Numbered from the stretch's first letter, positions 22,561-35,350 are shown. The stretch is DNA of 64,000 nucleotides from Blastobasis lacticolella (GCA_905147135.1 LR990040.1:20567857-20631856), one strand, 5' to 3'. The notes: a model not told the origin generated them from the letters alone. Made by a program: numbers and translations.

Positions 22561-23149
22561 GATCCACAAATTTCGGATTATTTATATTGAGATTCAGATA
22601 TATTGAAAAATTTTTCAGATATATTGGTGGGATATCACGCGGAGTTTTAATCAGAGGCCGAGGATATAATATCACACTATAATATTTATTTAGTACCTAC
22701 GTAACCTAAATCTTGATTTTATACATCTATTATCTTAATCGTCAATTATTATTATAATAATTTAATGTGCTCATTTTTGCATCGACCTGTAAATGTTATG
22801 TAGATTAATTTAAATTTCTATTAATTTTTCAGATATTTTTACCAAAAACAGTGTGTCATCTTCAATTGCTGTCAAACTTTTATTCAGTTCTTCGATATGT
22901 AGGTATGTCGGATGTACTCAACTTTGAATTTTTTTTAGAATATCATTTTAAAGCAATGGGCCAATAGTAAAATTACTAAATCTTGCCCTGTACAAAATGA
23001 TAGTACCAACTTTGACTACGTGACAGATATTTTTAGATGAGAGCGCCTATTATATCCTGAATTAAATTATTTATATCTTATACAATAACCAATTGTCATT
23101 ATTAACTTTGATATCAATTAGTTTAATAAATTCTTGTCAGGTATTACGA
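22561..23149. other. No recognisable feature
   Basis: AT-rich. No coding or repeat match. Confidence 0.4.
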
Positions 23150-23516
23150 CACCTACTCACTACGTGGCCTTATAAGAAAGCTGACTGTTACCCAAAAGGC
23201 AACGAAAAGGGCTATCGGCTCGGAGTCTCATTGCGCTATCGAATCAGAAATGAGGACATCTGCAAGCCAAGGTCAGCGGCATAGCCCTATGGATTTACAG
23301 ACTAAAGTGGCAGTGGGCAGGGCACATAGCTCGAGTAAAGTTCTCGAGTGGCTATCTCGTACCGGAAGACGCAGCGTGGCTAGGCCTCTTACAAGGTGGG
23401 CCAACGACTTGGTAAAAATTGCAGATACTAGCTGGACAGGACCGGCCTTTGTGGAGATCTCTGGGGGAGGTCTATGACCAGCAGTCTTTCGGCTGATATA
23501 ATGATGATGATACCTA
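23150..23516 (+). pseudogene. C-terminal remnant of an RTE-like LINE ORF2
   Basis: Three frames read as successive parts of one LINE tail: GVSLRYRIRNEDI (about 23220), LKWQWAGHIA (about 23305) and EWLSRTGRRSV followed by RPLTRWANDLVK (about 23350-23420). These phrases are typical of the end of RTE-type ORF2 in arthropods. The non-coding end 'tgggggaggtctatgaccag' and a GAT-repeat tail (about 23497-23512) follow. Frameshifts and missing residues show that the copy is dead. 10420-10560 and 63310-63375 hold 3' ends of the same kind in reverse. Confidence 0.8.
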
Positions 23517-23939
23517 CACCTACACCGAAGTTTAAAGCGTCGGCAAGCCTGATACGACACAACTAATACCTACCTTGATACAAAACAGAAACTCATCTCC
23601 ATACACTAACTAGGTACCCAAATCGCAGAGATATCGATGTAACAGCAACAGCAGTTACTTTCGCTAACTGTAATGGTGACCTTTAGTAACTACCGAAACT
23701 CCCATTAGTGAGGGACGAATCCGTACTATTTTCCCGTAAAGTCCCCTGTTTCCCAAATTCCCCAATTCCCCAACTCCCATGGGCCGATCCGCTCGTTATT
23801 TTGCATTAATGTTCCCAACTTCCGCAGCTGATTTCCCCGTTTTATAAGCAAAGTTTCGTTATGAGGGTTAATTAGAAAAAATTTCGGCCAACTCCTGTCG
23901 GTTCTCGTTATGACAGGGGCGGTTGGATGTGATAAAATA
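23517..23939. other. No gene; C-rich patch
   Basis: 23730-23790 repeats short 'ttcccaaattccccaattcc' wording. No coding signal. Confidence 0.35.
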
Positions 23940-24195
23940 TTATGGTATGGAACGGACACACCTACCTATATTTTTAATGCCCGGTGAAAAAAGAGGGGTG
24001 TTATAAGTTGGACGTGTGTATCTGTAGATCTGTTTATCTGGCACGGTGTGTATTAGTCTGTGGCATAGTAGATCCCGGACGATGCCATTTTCTTCATTTG
24101 AAAGGCAGTTTAATCGAGATGGTTCTTAGCTTTGTTTTATTAAAATCGGTTCAGTAGTTTTGAAAATATTTTAGGATATGTAAACTTGGTCGGGG
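23940..24195 (-). repeat. Dispersed repeat (reverse copy of the 'gtcgggggtta' family)
   Basis: 'ggtgaaaaaagaggggtgtt' through 'ataagttggacgtgtgtatc' to 'atcgagatggttcttagctt' is the complement of wording at 63530-63640 and 63855-63895. It ends near 'cggttcagtagttttgaaaa'. Confidence 0.7.
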
Positions 24196-24309
24196 GTTAT
24201 CCGATATTTTCCACAGACTAGTATAAATTTTGTATTGAGATTACTAGTTCACGAGAATATGCAATTACAGATCCGAATTACGAGTATATACCTACCCGAT
24301 CATACTAAT

Positions 24310-24405
24310 CTGGACGCCTTTAAGAGTGAATATACGAGTATGCTGTTCCTAGACAGACATGTTCCCTCCAACTTCAGCCGCATCGTTACTTAAGACGGCG
24401 AAATG
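24310..24405 (+). repeat. LINE C-terminal fragment
   Basis: 'ctggacgcctttaagagtga' and 'cctagacagacatgttccct' read as LDAFK and FLDRHVPS. The same wording occurs at 60270-60385 (LDAFKARVNRLFLDRHAPPS). It is a decayed piece of a LINE ORF2 end. Confidence 0.65.
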
Positions 24406-24479
24406 CCTAGCTAGTTATTATAATAAATAAAGCAAATCGTAATTAACATTTATTAGTATTTTAATTCATAGGTACGACG

Positions 24480-24800
24480 TAGTAACAGCCAATGTGTGTC
24501 TAAACACGATAAAGCGGGGTATCCCGTTCGAATTTGAGCCGCCCGACTGGGGAAGTACCTCCACCTTACAGAATACCGCAGCTAAACAATACTCTTTTAA
24601 AAAGTGTTGTGTTTCTGGGGTGGGGATTTGGGAAACCGTGGCTTTGGCAGTGGAGGGGCATTTGTCTTTTTTCTGCCAGAGCAACGTGTTATAGAGGTGG
24701 GCAACGCATTGGCGATAGTCTTGGTGTTGCTAATGTCTATAGGCAGTGGTGACCACTTTCCAGCAGGTGGCCCGCTTGCCTGTTTGCCTGCGGTATGACA
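24480..24800 (+). repeat. LINE 3'-end fragment
   Basis: The start reads FEFEPPDWGSTSTLQNTAAK in one frame, wording I associate with decayed lepidopteran LINEs. The end, 'aggcagtggtgaccactttc' and 'cagcaggtggcccgcttgcc', resembles 'cctgatggtaagcagtcgtt' at 60020 and 'cacctgatggtaagcggtaa' at 61700 read on the other strand. It ends in an A-rich tract at 24803. Confidence 0.6.
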
Positions 24801-27040
24801 TTAAAAAAAAAACCTATAAGCGAAATAAGTATGAATATGACAAAACATTATGTGGAGGACCGAGGCAAACAGATTACCTTACGTGATGTAGCCTGTATGC
24901 GTGGGTGCGTGCATCGATCTATATTTCCAAATCGTGTGTACAAGTAAATTCTATTTATATTTACCCCAGTTGTTTACCAAGCTGTTTTGGTACAGATCCA
25001 TCAAGAGGGAAAACAGCCATTAGGATTGCCATACAATGAGATCCGTCAATATAAATCCCTGAGGCAGTCCATAAAAGAATACCGCCCGGAGTCTATAAGC
25101 CGCGCTGATGCCTTTCAGTTTCAGAGTTGAGACTTCGATTCCTTTAAACTCCTCTTGGGGAAATCGCTTTTTCATCCCCAGTAATGGCGTGCGCCTCGGC
25201 ACATTTTAATTAACTTCCACTGGAGTGCTTTTTTAGTTCCGAGATGAATTATTGATATTACATCATTCCTCTTGTGAATTGAATGGGAATTCGCGGCGTC
25301 ATTTGCTCGGAAGCTAATGGGGGGTCTATTAAATTGATGAAGTCCTCGTCGTCAATCTGAAAGGGACTCGAAGGACCGAAAAGTATGTTGAGTACCTACA
25401 GGCCTTTGCTTTGTTATATTTTTCCATTTAGACAGATAAATCAGCTTTTTGCGTCTCTCATATTCCCAGTCTCGTGATTCGAGATAAATGACAACCTTGT
25501 GAAAAGGTGGACCCTTTTCATTTATCTCACCAACTTATTCATTCATTTCTTAATATTCTACCTACCTATACATAGAAAATAGCCTTACCTATACAAATCA
25601 CATCCATTCATAAGTGAAATAATTATTCAGCTGTTTTATTTTCAACAACAGCAGCTTTTTTCATGCTATTCTTTATACAGCTTATTTTCACGATACATTA
25701 TTTTATAATGAACACCACAACTGTCATCGTAAACCTCCTCATTTTCATCCCCATTAATTCCTTCATTTACATTTTTCCCGTAAATAAAATTTTTATACTC
25801 CAGTTTCTATTCTTTTAGGTGCCATTTACGCACTAATCCCTCTTTACTCCTTATTTATCACTCAGACTCGTCTCTGAGGACATAAATGTTGCTTACAGTA
25901 CCACCAACTTATATGTTCGGTCGACAAAATTTGAACTAAGACATTATTGTACTGAAATTACAGTTTGAATTGCCCACTTCTTTAGCACTAACGACGTCGT
26001 CAGCTGAAGGGATAATTTGGTCGTGGTATACTGCCGGAGGCGGAGGGAAGGCGTTAAGAGTCTTGTTTGCGTTTTGCTTTTTGCACAAATAAGATATGCC
26101 ACTGTTTTTGCCGTTGGGGATATGGCGGCACTTCGGCGCTATTTCTGTGTAATGATCCTTCTTGTTATGCCTATATTATGTGACTTCGTAGTAAAGCCAT
26201 GGCAGTATATGTCCTGGGCCACTATTTCTGAATCACTCGCCTCGAGTCGAACGATTTAACATTTTTATTTTTTGTAAGAAAAATTCGATATATTGATTAC
26301 CCTGTTTTTTCCTATTTTTGAACCGTACTCTTTTGGGGTTGTCAATGTAATTGAAAACCGTTCGAATCGAGGCGACCGATTAAAAAATAGAACTCCTGGA
26401 GCCCTATTTTTGAAACCAACGCTGCCTATTGATATTTCTTCATAGGAATTGGCTATTCGTTAGGTCCGTAATTAGAATAGCTTATGTAGCTGTCAAAATT
26501 CCACTTGTACTCTCGAGCATATGTAGCCAATCCGGTCTGACGAAAGCCGCATTGATGAACCAATGAGTTTATTTGTTACACAGCATGTAACAATAACCCC
26601 TGTCAGATACATGAAGAGGTATTGTTATAATATTTATTGATGTAATCATATGAAAAATAAATTAATTAAATAAATGAAGTGAGAACGGTACAAGCGGCGA
26701 TACCGCTGTTTGTATGACGGTGTTGTTACAGAAAAATAGTTGAACATTGTGAAAATGGCAATAGTTGGCCTATAAAATATACCTCAATTGCATTTTCTCG
26801 AAAAAAATTATCGGACAAAAATTTCTGACAATTTCTTAAAAATTTTCTACCTGAGTTATAGTACTTTAACTCATTGTCATCATTACAATCTCGCAAAGGC
26901 GGCATTGTAATTCAAAACCTCACATTGTCATTGCTCACAGCGGGCGTTGAGAGTGAGTGAGTTTTTTATGAAGTCTTTAACCTTTCACCCTTTAACTTCA
27001 CGGACTGGTTTGCATTATAATGAGTCAATAAGTCAATGCA
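24801..27040. other. No gene recognised; two small inverted repeats
   Basis: A hairpin with 11-bp perfect arms ('gagataaatga'/'tcatttatctc') lies at 25481-25528. A weaker inverted pair ('cgcctcgagtcgaacga' at about 26239, 'accgttcgaatcgaggcg' at about 26357) may be a fold-back relic. No coding evidence otherwise. Confidence 0.45.
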
Positions 27041-27867
27041 TCATCGGCTAATAGCTTGGTTCGAAGGCATCGCTGGTTTTCGCTCCGACACAGCGGGGTT
27101 CCGTCTCTGCGGTCCCGACTGATACCTTCGATATGCAGCGAGGATGACCAGCAGTGTTCCTACTTGCGTTTTAGAAGGATTAAATGTAAGTGTCGAAATA
27201 AAAATTATTATACTGATTAACGATTTCAATTTTGATCTGCTTTATTTGATCTTCTTATCTGTTTTTTCTATCGACGTGTGAGGCGAAAATCGTTGGTATC
27301 GGTGTTTCAGATAGGTGCCAAAAACTGACCCCTGTCGGACGTCGTATAGACCACATACCTCAATGTTTTGTTTCTTGTAATTTTGTCCGCAATTTTGTAA
27401 TCACATAACACAATCAAAGGCCTATCGCTTCCGCTCATAGATAAATATTCTTCATCGAGACTAAATACGTCAGGTGTGATGGTATTCAAATACCTGACTA
27501 TCAACTGCAGACCACCACGTGGTCAGTGCTATCAACTATGAAAAAAAATCCACATACATTCATTCTTATAATATTCTGCATCAAATGATTTATTTTTAAG
27601 TAATTTAGTTAAATTATGTGTGGTTAAAGTGTGTGATAAAATTTATGACATGTTTAATGCGTTCAAATCTTGAAGACATGTATGTCTAAATGATAGCTCA
27701 AAGATCGGCACCGCATCCGCTCTCCTGAGGTCCTGGGCGAAACGGTAACCATTTTCCATCTGGCTGACCTCGTTAGTCAATAAAAACTGAATAACCAAAG
27801 TAGAACCAGAACAATTGTATGACTGTCCGTTTATTATTCTAGGTACCAACGAGTCAAGAGTAAACAA
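27041..27867 (-). other. Three weakly protein-like minus-strand frames
   Basis: Frames at 27867-27643, 27504-27307 and 27229-27041 have balanced compositions. In the middle one, LIVRYLNTITPDVFSLDEEY runs into 'acattgag|gtatgtgg', a good donor. No consistent acceptor/donor chain joins the three and no family is recognised. The first frame's DNA ('ggtaaccattttccatctgg') resembles a repeat phrase at about 34870, which argues for transposon origin. Confidence 0.2.
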
Positions 27868-28841
27868 TCAACTCCGTTGTACAATATAGGCACTACGGGA
27901 CATAAACTTAATAAGCTCTAAAGTAAATTAGGTTTATGAAGGTTTAAAATTATGACTTTAGGACCAACATAGGCGTAATATTCCCGATGACAGGTTGTAG
28001 GAGTGGAATCAACCTGCACTTTGAGTTAATAGAAACTCAGACCAATAAATGTCTGACTAGTTAGACCCTGGCAATAAAGTGCTTAAAATATGGCTGGGCA
28101 CTTCTAGCTATTATAGATTTTAACGTTGGAAACGTCGTTTCTAATACGTGACTGTGAGTAATTATGTACTGTGTTTGTTATTAATTTTCAATTGTTAATA
28201 GACATTATTATCTTACGCCGAAATGCCTAAGTCTTTCTTTGAGAGAGCTTTCTTTGAAATCGTGGAAATTATCACAGTTAATTTCTTATTGAAGGCGAAG
28301 ATCTTTTACACGATACCGAATGCTGTACCTGAGTGCTTAAATGCTTTTTATGTTGTCATACTTTGTTATAATTGTTTAGAATTATGAAAACTACAAGACC
28401 TACTTACTGTATTATACATTAAATAAAATACGTAGATATAGCATTTTCTAAAATGCATCATGGTTGTGCTAGAAATATAACTATTTTATTGATATATGTA
28501 CGTAATCATGTATTTCACTCTACAGACGGTTCTGTCTCTTCCTTCATGACTATTCCTAATAAAAATTTCAAAGCTATACACAATTATTGCAACTTATTAT
28601 TTTTATCACCCACATCTTATTTTGAAAAGACGACTACGGCATCCGTCCGTTAGTCAAACACTCGACAAAAGTTTCACAACACGTTGTGTATCTGTGTGAC
28701 ACGCCGAAACTCCGAGCACACTCACCACGGACCATTACACTTTGAGTTTGTTTGAGAAATATACAAACAAGATTTTGGTCCCGCAAATACGTGAGCCATA
28801 ATAATAATCTACATGTTTTACTTTTTATTTTATTGTTCAGG
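27868..28841. other. No recognisable feature
   Basis: AT-rich. No coding or repeat match. Confidence 0.4.
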
Positions 28842-28971
28842 CCAGAGACCAGAGGCGCATAGGTTGCAGACTCCTGGAAGATGGTAACAACATTTAAGAA
28901 GATGCTATTAAAAGTCGTCACCATATTCCAGGACTCTGCAACCCACGGGAATGGATACGTTGCCGGTCTGG
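28842..28971. repeat. 130-bp imperfect inverted repeat
   Basis: 'ccagagaccagaggcgcata' and 'ggttgcagactcctggaaga' at the left pair with 'tattccaggactctgcaacc' and 'gttgccggtctgg' at the right around a short centre near 28907. Several mismatches. Probably a small fold-back element. Confidence 0.78.
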
Positions 28972-31299
28972 TGTGGTGGGAATGTATTAGAATCCATATA
29001 ATATACAGCGTTATTGTCAACAGAGGATGTCTTTAGATTCCTATTCTCTCATAACCTTTATCACTGATAGAGCTGTACGACTCTGTTAATGCATTCGATC
29101 TCTTGACTCTATCAGTCTGAATCGCCAAGCAATAATGCTTTTTCGGTTCCGGTTTGAAAGCTGAGATAGAGTAATTTTACAGGCATGAGATACGAAAAAT
29201 GTTTAATGAAATATTGGCAACAATCATTAAGCCTACAAAATTAAGTCGTTGGTGAAATCTCGAAATACCTATGTGGTTTCTACAAAATGTCGCTTTAAAT
29301 TCCTCAAAATTTCTTTAAATTCATACCCGCACGCAAATTTTTCAAACACACCAAACAACTTAACACGAAAAGAAAAGCAAACATGAAAATTTTCATATGC
29401 CAACAACTGGCTAATTTCACATTCATCAATCAACAGTGCAAAACACCGTTGCGTGAGCGCTAAAAGACGTTGGGTTGTTGACTTTGAATTTAGTACATAT
29501 TATTATAATTCAGTGTTTGTCGAGCCGCTTGTTTTGTTTACATTAAAAATGATAAAGACCACCCGGCGTCTTCTCCGCAAGCACTCGGTGGCTCCGTTCA
29601 AAGCAAACAGCAGTTGGCTTGCCTCAGTACAAACATAACAAAGCAAACATCGAATTTAGTGACGGGACGAATCGATCTTATCCTTTATTATTTACTTAGA
29701 CCTGCTTTTTCTGGTTTTGTGTACTAAGTATCATCAGCTTATAATAGCCCAGTTTTGGACACCAGATTCCTATATATCTTTGGAAGGAGATAAAAAAAAT
29801 TTCAACAGTTTTTGTTTGTTGCGTTTTGTTGTTTGCTGAACTTACTGCATCGCTTTTGTTGAAGGTAGATTCTATCTCAGAAGAATATTGAATGGTAAAA
29901 CTGCACTCCCTGTGTATATGACGTAGACTACCTAATAGAACCTTCAAGTAACTTGCCATAAGTTTATTCTCAATTTCCTCAAATTATCTATCTACTAATA
30001 GAGCAAATTTGACAAAAACAGTTCAAGAATGCATACTTCACACTCACGACTTGATACCATCAAGAGTATGTTTCTTCTGGTCATGATACTCGTACCGAGA
30101 CTCAATTTTCTACCGACCAATCCCTACGGGCACCGACTGCGGTGCATTTGATTTTATTCCACGCTCTCAATGGGGAGATGCAGTTAACGATTTAACACCA
30201 AGATGCAACTTCCAGTCTTTTATGAGTCCACTTAAAAATAAAAACAACTCGACTGCACTTTTAACCCGGTTCATTAGGTGCTTCGTTAGAAATGTTTAAT
30301 GAATCGGTTTGGAAATTAATTCCTGTATATTATTGGATATTTAACTGACTATGAATACAATAAGGATATATTGAGTCAGTATTTACGGGCGTGAGAGTCG
30401 TGATTGAAGAGGCCCGCCTTTGCTGTTTAGTCACGTACTGCTGTACACCCCTGGTATAGTCGGGGAACAGGTATATAAAACTGTCGGTATTAAGAAAGAG
30501 TTCCCACGGGAGGCCCAAGAAGTAACAGAATGACAAGGCTGAGCAGGTTGCGAGCGCCAACAGCTTACGACGCGCGGATACTGATGCAATCCCCCTGAGG
30601 GAAAGTGGGCTGAAGCCGGGATTTATCGATAGCATGATGATACTGAGGTGGAGGTAATAATTCGTTCAATAATAATTCCATCACATTTGTAACACAAATA
30701 CATTCGAATGACCGGCAGTGGATAAATATAACCGGCTGATGATGAATTCAGTACCGATTCAAAAGTTCTAAGCAAATATGTTTGGTAATTGTTTATTTAT
30801 TATAGTTAAAATCATGCGAGTAAATCCAAAAAACAGCACAACGCAAAAACATCACGCCATCATAGCAACAAGATACGAAAGGAACGTTGAAAACGCCAGC
30901 TTTATCATTAACGCAATCAAGAATGCCAAGGCGACCGCCATGGCACCCCCACATAGCAACAAAGGCATTATCATAGCGGGAAACCTACGCCGGAAAGTCT
31001 GGGAAGCGACAGGGAGCCGGGGCGCAGACGAAAAAACGGTTTTCCGTATTCCTAACGTAGTGTTGGAAGAAAATGAATAACGGAGCGCTGCTTTTACGCT
31101 ATTGTACCTACTGAGCTAAAGTTGTATATTAGAAAAATTAACTTTGTGTATTTGTAGGAAGAGATATTTGGAATTATAGCGCAGCTTTCGAAAAAAATTT
31201 TGGAACATTTGGAAAATCAAGATAAAATAATCGAATCTAGCGGTTTTCTGCGGATTTATGCGGAGAAACTATTATAATGTCTTGTAACAGGAATTACAA
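28972..31299. other. No gene recognised
   Basis: The open frames at 30330-30635 (minus) and 30778-31080 (plus) are about 100 codons each but show no domain, no splice chain and no homologue I know. Confidence 0.4.
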
Positions 31300-31602
31300 T
31301 GGTCATCTTGGCAGTAATGTCCCAGTGGTGATCACGCGCGCGAGCGCTCGGGGTCCGCCTCGACCACGCATGATTTGGCAGATCAGGTAATTACAGTGGA
31401 ACAACCGCTATCTGACCTCCGTGACCCTGTTAACAGGTGAACCTGACCATTTTGGATCATGGTTAAATAGGATGTATTCCCTTACCGTAAGAGCCGTAAG
31501 AGAAACGAATCATTGGTACATAGTGGCACTGGGGTTCGAAGCCGGTACCTTGGGGTACTCCTTACCCATTAGGACACCGACGTTCCCATTTACAGGATTT
31601 AT
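31300..31602 (-). mobile_element. Near-complete tRNA-headed SINE
   Basis: Read on the minus strand, a tRNA-like head comes first, 'aacgtcggtgtcctaatggg' and 'ggtaccggcttcgaacccc' (A- and B-box positions). The body follows ('ggtcacggaggtcagatagc', 'gtaattacctgatctgccaa'), then the GC-rich block 'gtcgaggcggaccccgagcg', and last 'gggacattactgccaagatg'. This links the head type of 19195-19276 with the body type of 19675-19745, 19913-20050 and 35385-35560, so they are one SINE family. The flanks share only an imperfect 'acaggaattacaat'/'acaggatttataat' pair as a possible target duplication. Confidence 0.82.
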
Positions 31603-31714
31603 AATACCTATCGCTATTTTGACGAAAATACATAGTTAAATCTACGAAACTAAATAAATGGTAGATAATGCTATTTTAGCTTTAAGTCCGCCAATGTACT
31701 GTTTGTGCATGAAG

Positions 31715-31743
31715 TATAAATAAATAAATAAATAAATAAATAA
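31715..31743. repeat. (AAAT)n microsatellite
   Basis: About seven uninterrupted 'aaat' units. Confidence 0.95.
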
Positions 31744-31974
31744 GGCTCGTGTGTCTTTGACTACTTATGTAAGTGTAAAATGTGGAGGTGTAAGTAAATA
31801 AGTAGAAAATGAAAAGATAACAGCAAACGAAATCATGGCCACCAAGGACGTCTTTTTTGTATACTACAGGTTTTTTGATGTGACAAACGAGCAGTTAGCC
31901 AACCAACCCAATATTTCATTCCTATCAATTTCAAATCTTTTGTATGTATTTGCATATTTCAATTTCATTCACAG

Positions 31975-32232
31975 CAACAAAATCTCGCGAACATTTTGAC
32001 ACCAATTCTTCCCACAACAAACCAATAATCTGAAAAGATAACACAATTCATTCCTTATTCACATTCCCTTTTAATTTCGTCGCTGTGTGCGAATATAATC
32101 CTTGAATCTGTCAACAAAATCTCGCCAGCATTTGAACACCAATTCTACCCTTACATACCAATAATCTGAAAAGATAACACAATTCATTCCTTTTTCACAT
32201 TCCCTTTTAATTTCATCGCTGTGTGCGAATAT
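31975..32232. repeat. Tandem duplication, about 122-bp unit
   Basis: Unit one (31975-32096) and unit two (32112-32232) both start 'caacaaaatctcgc' and end 'cgctgtgtgcgaatat', with 15 bases between. The last 75 or so bases ('ccaataatctgaaaagataa' onward) differ at only about two positions. The first 45 are less alike. On the minus strand each unit contains a pyrimidine tract ending 'ttatcttttcag', which looks like a splice acceptor. Confidence 0.93.
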
Positions 32233-35079
32233 CCGGTAGCCGATGTGTAAGGTGATCGTACCTCGCGATCCCCCGCGCGATAGCACGCACACCGAGCGAC
32301 GTCGTTGCTACCTATTTGTAATTTACTTAAAAATATGGCCGCAGATAGCACGGTGTCCCCTCGGTTGTCGGCTAATTCTGCATTGTGCCCTCTATGGAGT
32401 ATGGAGTGTCGAGAATTTGTTACGGCCCCGATAACTCGAGATTGTGTTTTGATGTTTGTTTGTGTCTCTCGGTTTTGTGAATGGTGCTAGTGGCGTTCGA
32501 GTTTTGAAGATTTTCAGCCTGGCTTTCTGTTGCATTGGAGCTGGATACATTTTTAGTTTGGCATTTGTTGTTTTGCATTTTTTTTATCCATTTCATGATT
32601 ATTTATAACTTAGCACACGGATTATATTAAAAATTATTATGGACTTTGGTTTATCATATTCTCCTTCATCGAAACCGTTATGCCCGCAAATACTGTGATA
32701 AAACCTATTTAATTAATTTAAGCTTATAGTAGCGCATTGAATTTTTCTACGGACATAAAAATTGTTGTTCTCCTGCACTGCGTCCTTAATTACTTACCTA
32801 CCAATAAGAATATCTGGTTCTTTTAACATCTAAGCCTCTCTCATACTCGCTCTATGCGCTTGATCACTATCTCTAATTGGCGATTGCGCGGTAGATAGCA
32901 GATATTAACACACGTCGCGCTAATCTCAGGTTGCTGTGACATACAAATTGGACAACGCAGCCTCGGCTCTGTCGCAATTTATACTAGCGATAAGGCTATC
33001 TCCGATCCTATCCATTTCATAATTAATTCCTCAGTATGCAATAAATTTGAGCTCTACGGGCGATACGTCAAAGTTATTAGATATTACTTACTTCAGTGGG
33101 TTAATAAATTACCTTCCGACGATATTAAAACGCGCCAGCGAACGATAGGTAGGGCATTCTTGGTTTTTGAGCGGTACGCTGTGGAATTCTAAAACTTCTT
33201 CCTGGCGGTGAGGGCTGGTGTAGGAGACTTGCTTATATTATTAGATGCTTAAATATTAAACATATTTACTAAAGCAATAAAATTATTAACTTTCCAATGT
33301 TAAATGTCAGAATACAGATAGTCCTACGTATCCAGGCAAATGAAAAAGTAGGTAGACTAGACATAAAATTTTATTACTGGGTATGTTTTTTGACTACCAT
33401 TGACAGTGTGGCAGCTGAGCGCAGTTGCGTTTCAGAAGAGTTTTCAAGAGCCGTTCAATCTGATCAGATGGCAAGGGATTTGAAGGACAAGACGTAGGAA
33501 CCTAGTTCACAAAGTCACTTTTATCACAGGACCTAAACTAATATGTACATTTTAGACAGTATTGGCAAGGCGCTGCTTTTGCCCGCTCTGTGGGTTACCG
33601 CCAATATGTACCAAGACAAACTTTTCGTTTCCAAAAACAAACCGAAAAGTAAAACAAACACGCGTTTTTTTCCATAAACCAAGCGATAGTTAGACAAGGG
33701 TAAGGATTAGTCATGGTGTATTTTGGACAATAAATCACCAAAAACAGGCGCCTTTGCCATCGCGTGACCGGGCTCGCGTTACCTTTGCCGACGTCATAAT
33801 TCCGTGTTCAATCCACTCGCCCGTGACTAATGCCGGGGTTATAATGGTCTTTGAATTAGAGCTGTCTTTCGTTTTATTGCTCGTTTTTTTTGGGGACCTG
33901 TCTGATGTAACAAATTTGATATTTGAATGTCTATTCATGGATTCATTAGTTGCAATTCTCAACAGGCCATGAATCCTTGTGATCACTGATATCAATACGC
34001 GTCGATTTCGGGCGATACGACAGACTTAGCTAATCTAAATCTAGCTGGCTATACAGATATCTATCTCGCGAAACTTTTTCGTCCATATTGACGGCAACGG
34101 CGCTCGACATTATGTGAAATGTCATGCGAGTCATGCGACACATGTTGTGCTAGAACTGTCGGATCAATATGTGTTGTGGCGATTGATAGTCATACCAATA
34201 CTCTTAAAAATTGCAGTGAAAACACTGTGATAGGAAAGTTGAAAAAGAGATTCGCCTTTATTGTGTCCCCCCAAACTACAGTCATTATTACCTATGGAAG
34301 TTTCGTCGTTGCCTACCTACATCTCTGAAAACTTACCAATGGAGATCTTCGCACTCGTTAGTCAGATCAAATTCAATTTCACAAAATCAAAGTTTAGTTC
34401 AGTTTTACAGTCCGTAAATAAGAACTGCATGAGATGTAAAGCTCGCATCCGGAAACCCGCACCTTAGCCACTCATCCACATCTATTAGAAGGCTCTTCCC
34501 CAAACGGGAAAACCGAGTCATAAACCTGTTTGAATCCAGGCGTTCCCGTTCCCCGTTTGACGATTCAGCCGGGACGCCACCTGAAGTGCGGAACTGGAAA
34601 TTGGAAACCGTAACTCAACGAGTATTAGGGGGTGGAAAACTCCGTGGCCGCCATCTGTAGCCTTATCTATGGCCGTAAATATTACGTACCGTGGGGCAAT
34701 TACGTGCCTATGTCTGTCGTTTTCAAACAGTTTCCGTGTTGTTATCGTTGCCCATTGCGTTCCAGCTGGATGAGTGGCGGTCGACCAGCGTAGGACTTTC
34801 ACGAAACTTCCTGTCTCGTACGAACACGCTGTATGAAGAGATTCCTGCAGCACTAAACTGGTGATCATTTTCCATCAGGCGACCAGCTTGCTATTCTAGA
34901 TCTTTATTAAGAAGCCTAAGTGCATGAATCGAAGACGTTAAGGAAAGATAGTTAGACCACCATCAATCTGTTATATTTGAAAAAAAATTCACTTAACTAG
35001 TTGAAGAGGTAGTCCGTGGTATTATTAGTCTTGTTGATGTTAGTTTTAACACTTACCGATGTTCCTACGTTCCGATATG
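32233..35079. other. No gene recognised
   Basis: The longest frames (34518-34868 minus, 116 codons; 33735-33995) have no family resemblance. A short inverted pair 'catggattcat'/'ccatgaatcc' occurs at about 33936-33976. Confidence 0.4.
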
Positions 35080-35350
35080 GCCGTGTGGTGTCCGGCAGAG
35101 TAGAATAGCACCAACCCCTTACACTCGTGGGTGTCGTACAAGGCGACTAATGTCTTCGAGGCAAAAGATCAAGAGTCTCCGTAGTCTGGAAAATGGGCAG
35201 CAGCATTTTCCATTGTTATATTTAAACACTGCGATCTCCAACCCGCCTGCCAAGCGTGGAGATTATGGCAGGAACCTCCTCTTTCGTGGGAGAGGCCCGA
35301 AGTCCTGCAGTGGACTGTTACGGGCTGTGATGATGATGTTCCTACGGTAA
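35080..35350 (+). repeat. Dispersed LINE-tail-like repeat
   Basis: Runs from 'ccgtgtggtgtccggcagag' through 'accaaccccttacactcgtg', 'gatctccaacccgcctgcca' and 'ctgcagtggactgttacggg' to a GAT-repeat end (35328-35339). A reverse copy is at 62155-62400 and a fragment at 14785-14870. The GAT-type end suggests a LINE 3' region. Confidence 0.78.

Noticed and set aside
31536..31602. Possible minus-strand tRNA gene
   Set aside because: Continuous with a SINE body that recurs elsewhere in the window; no acceptor stem.
34518..34868. 116-codon minus-strand frame
   Set aside because: No start context, domain or splice partner; composition fits a chance frame in locally GC-rich DNA.
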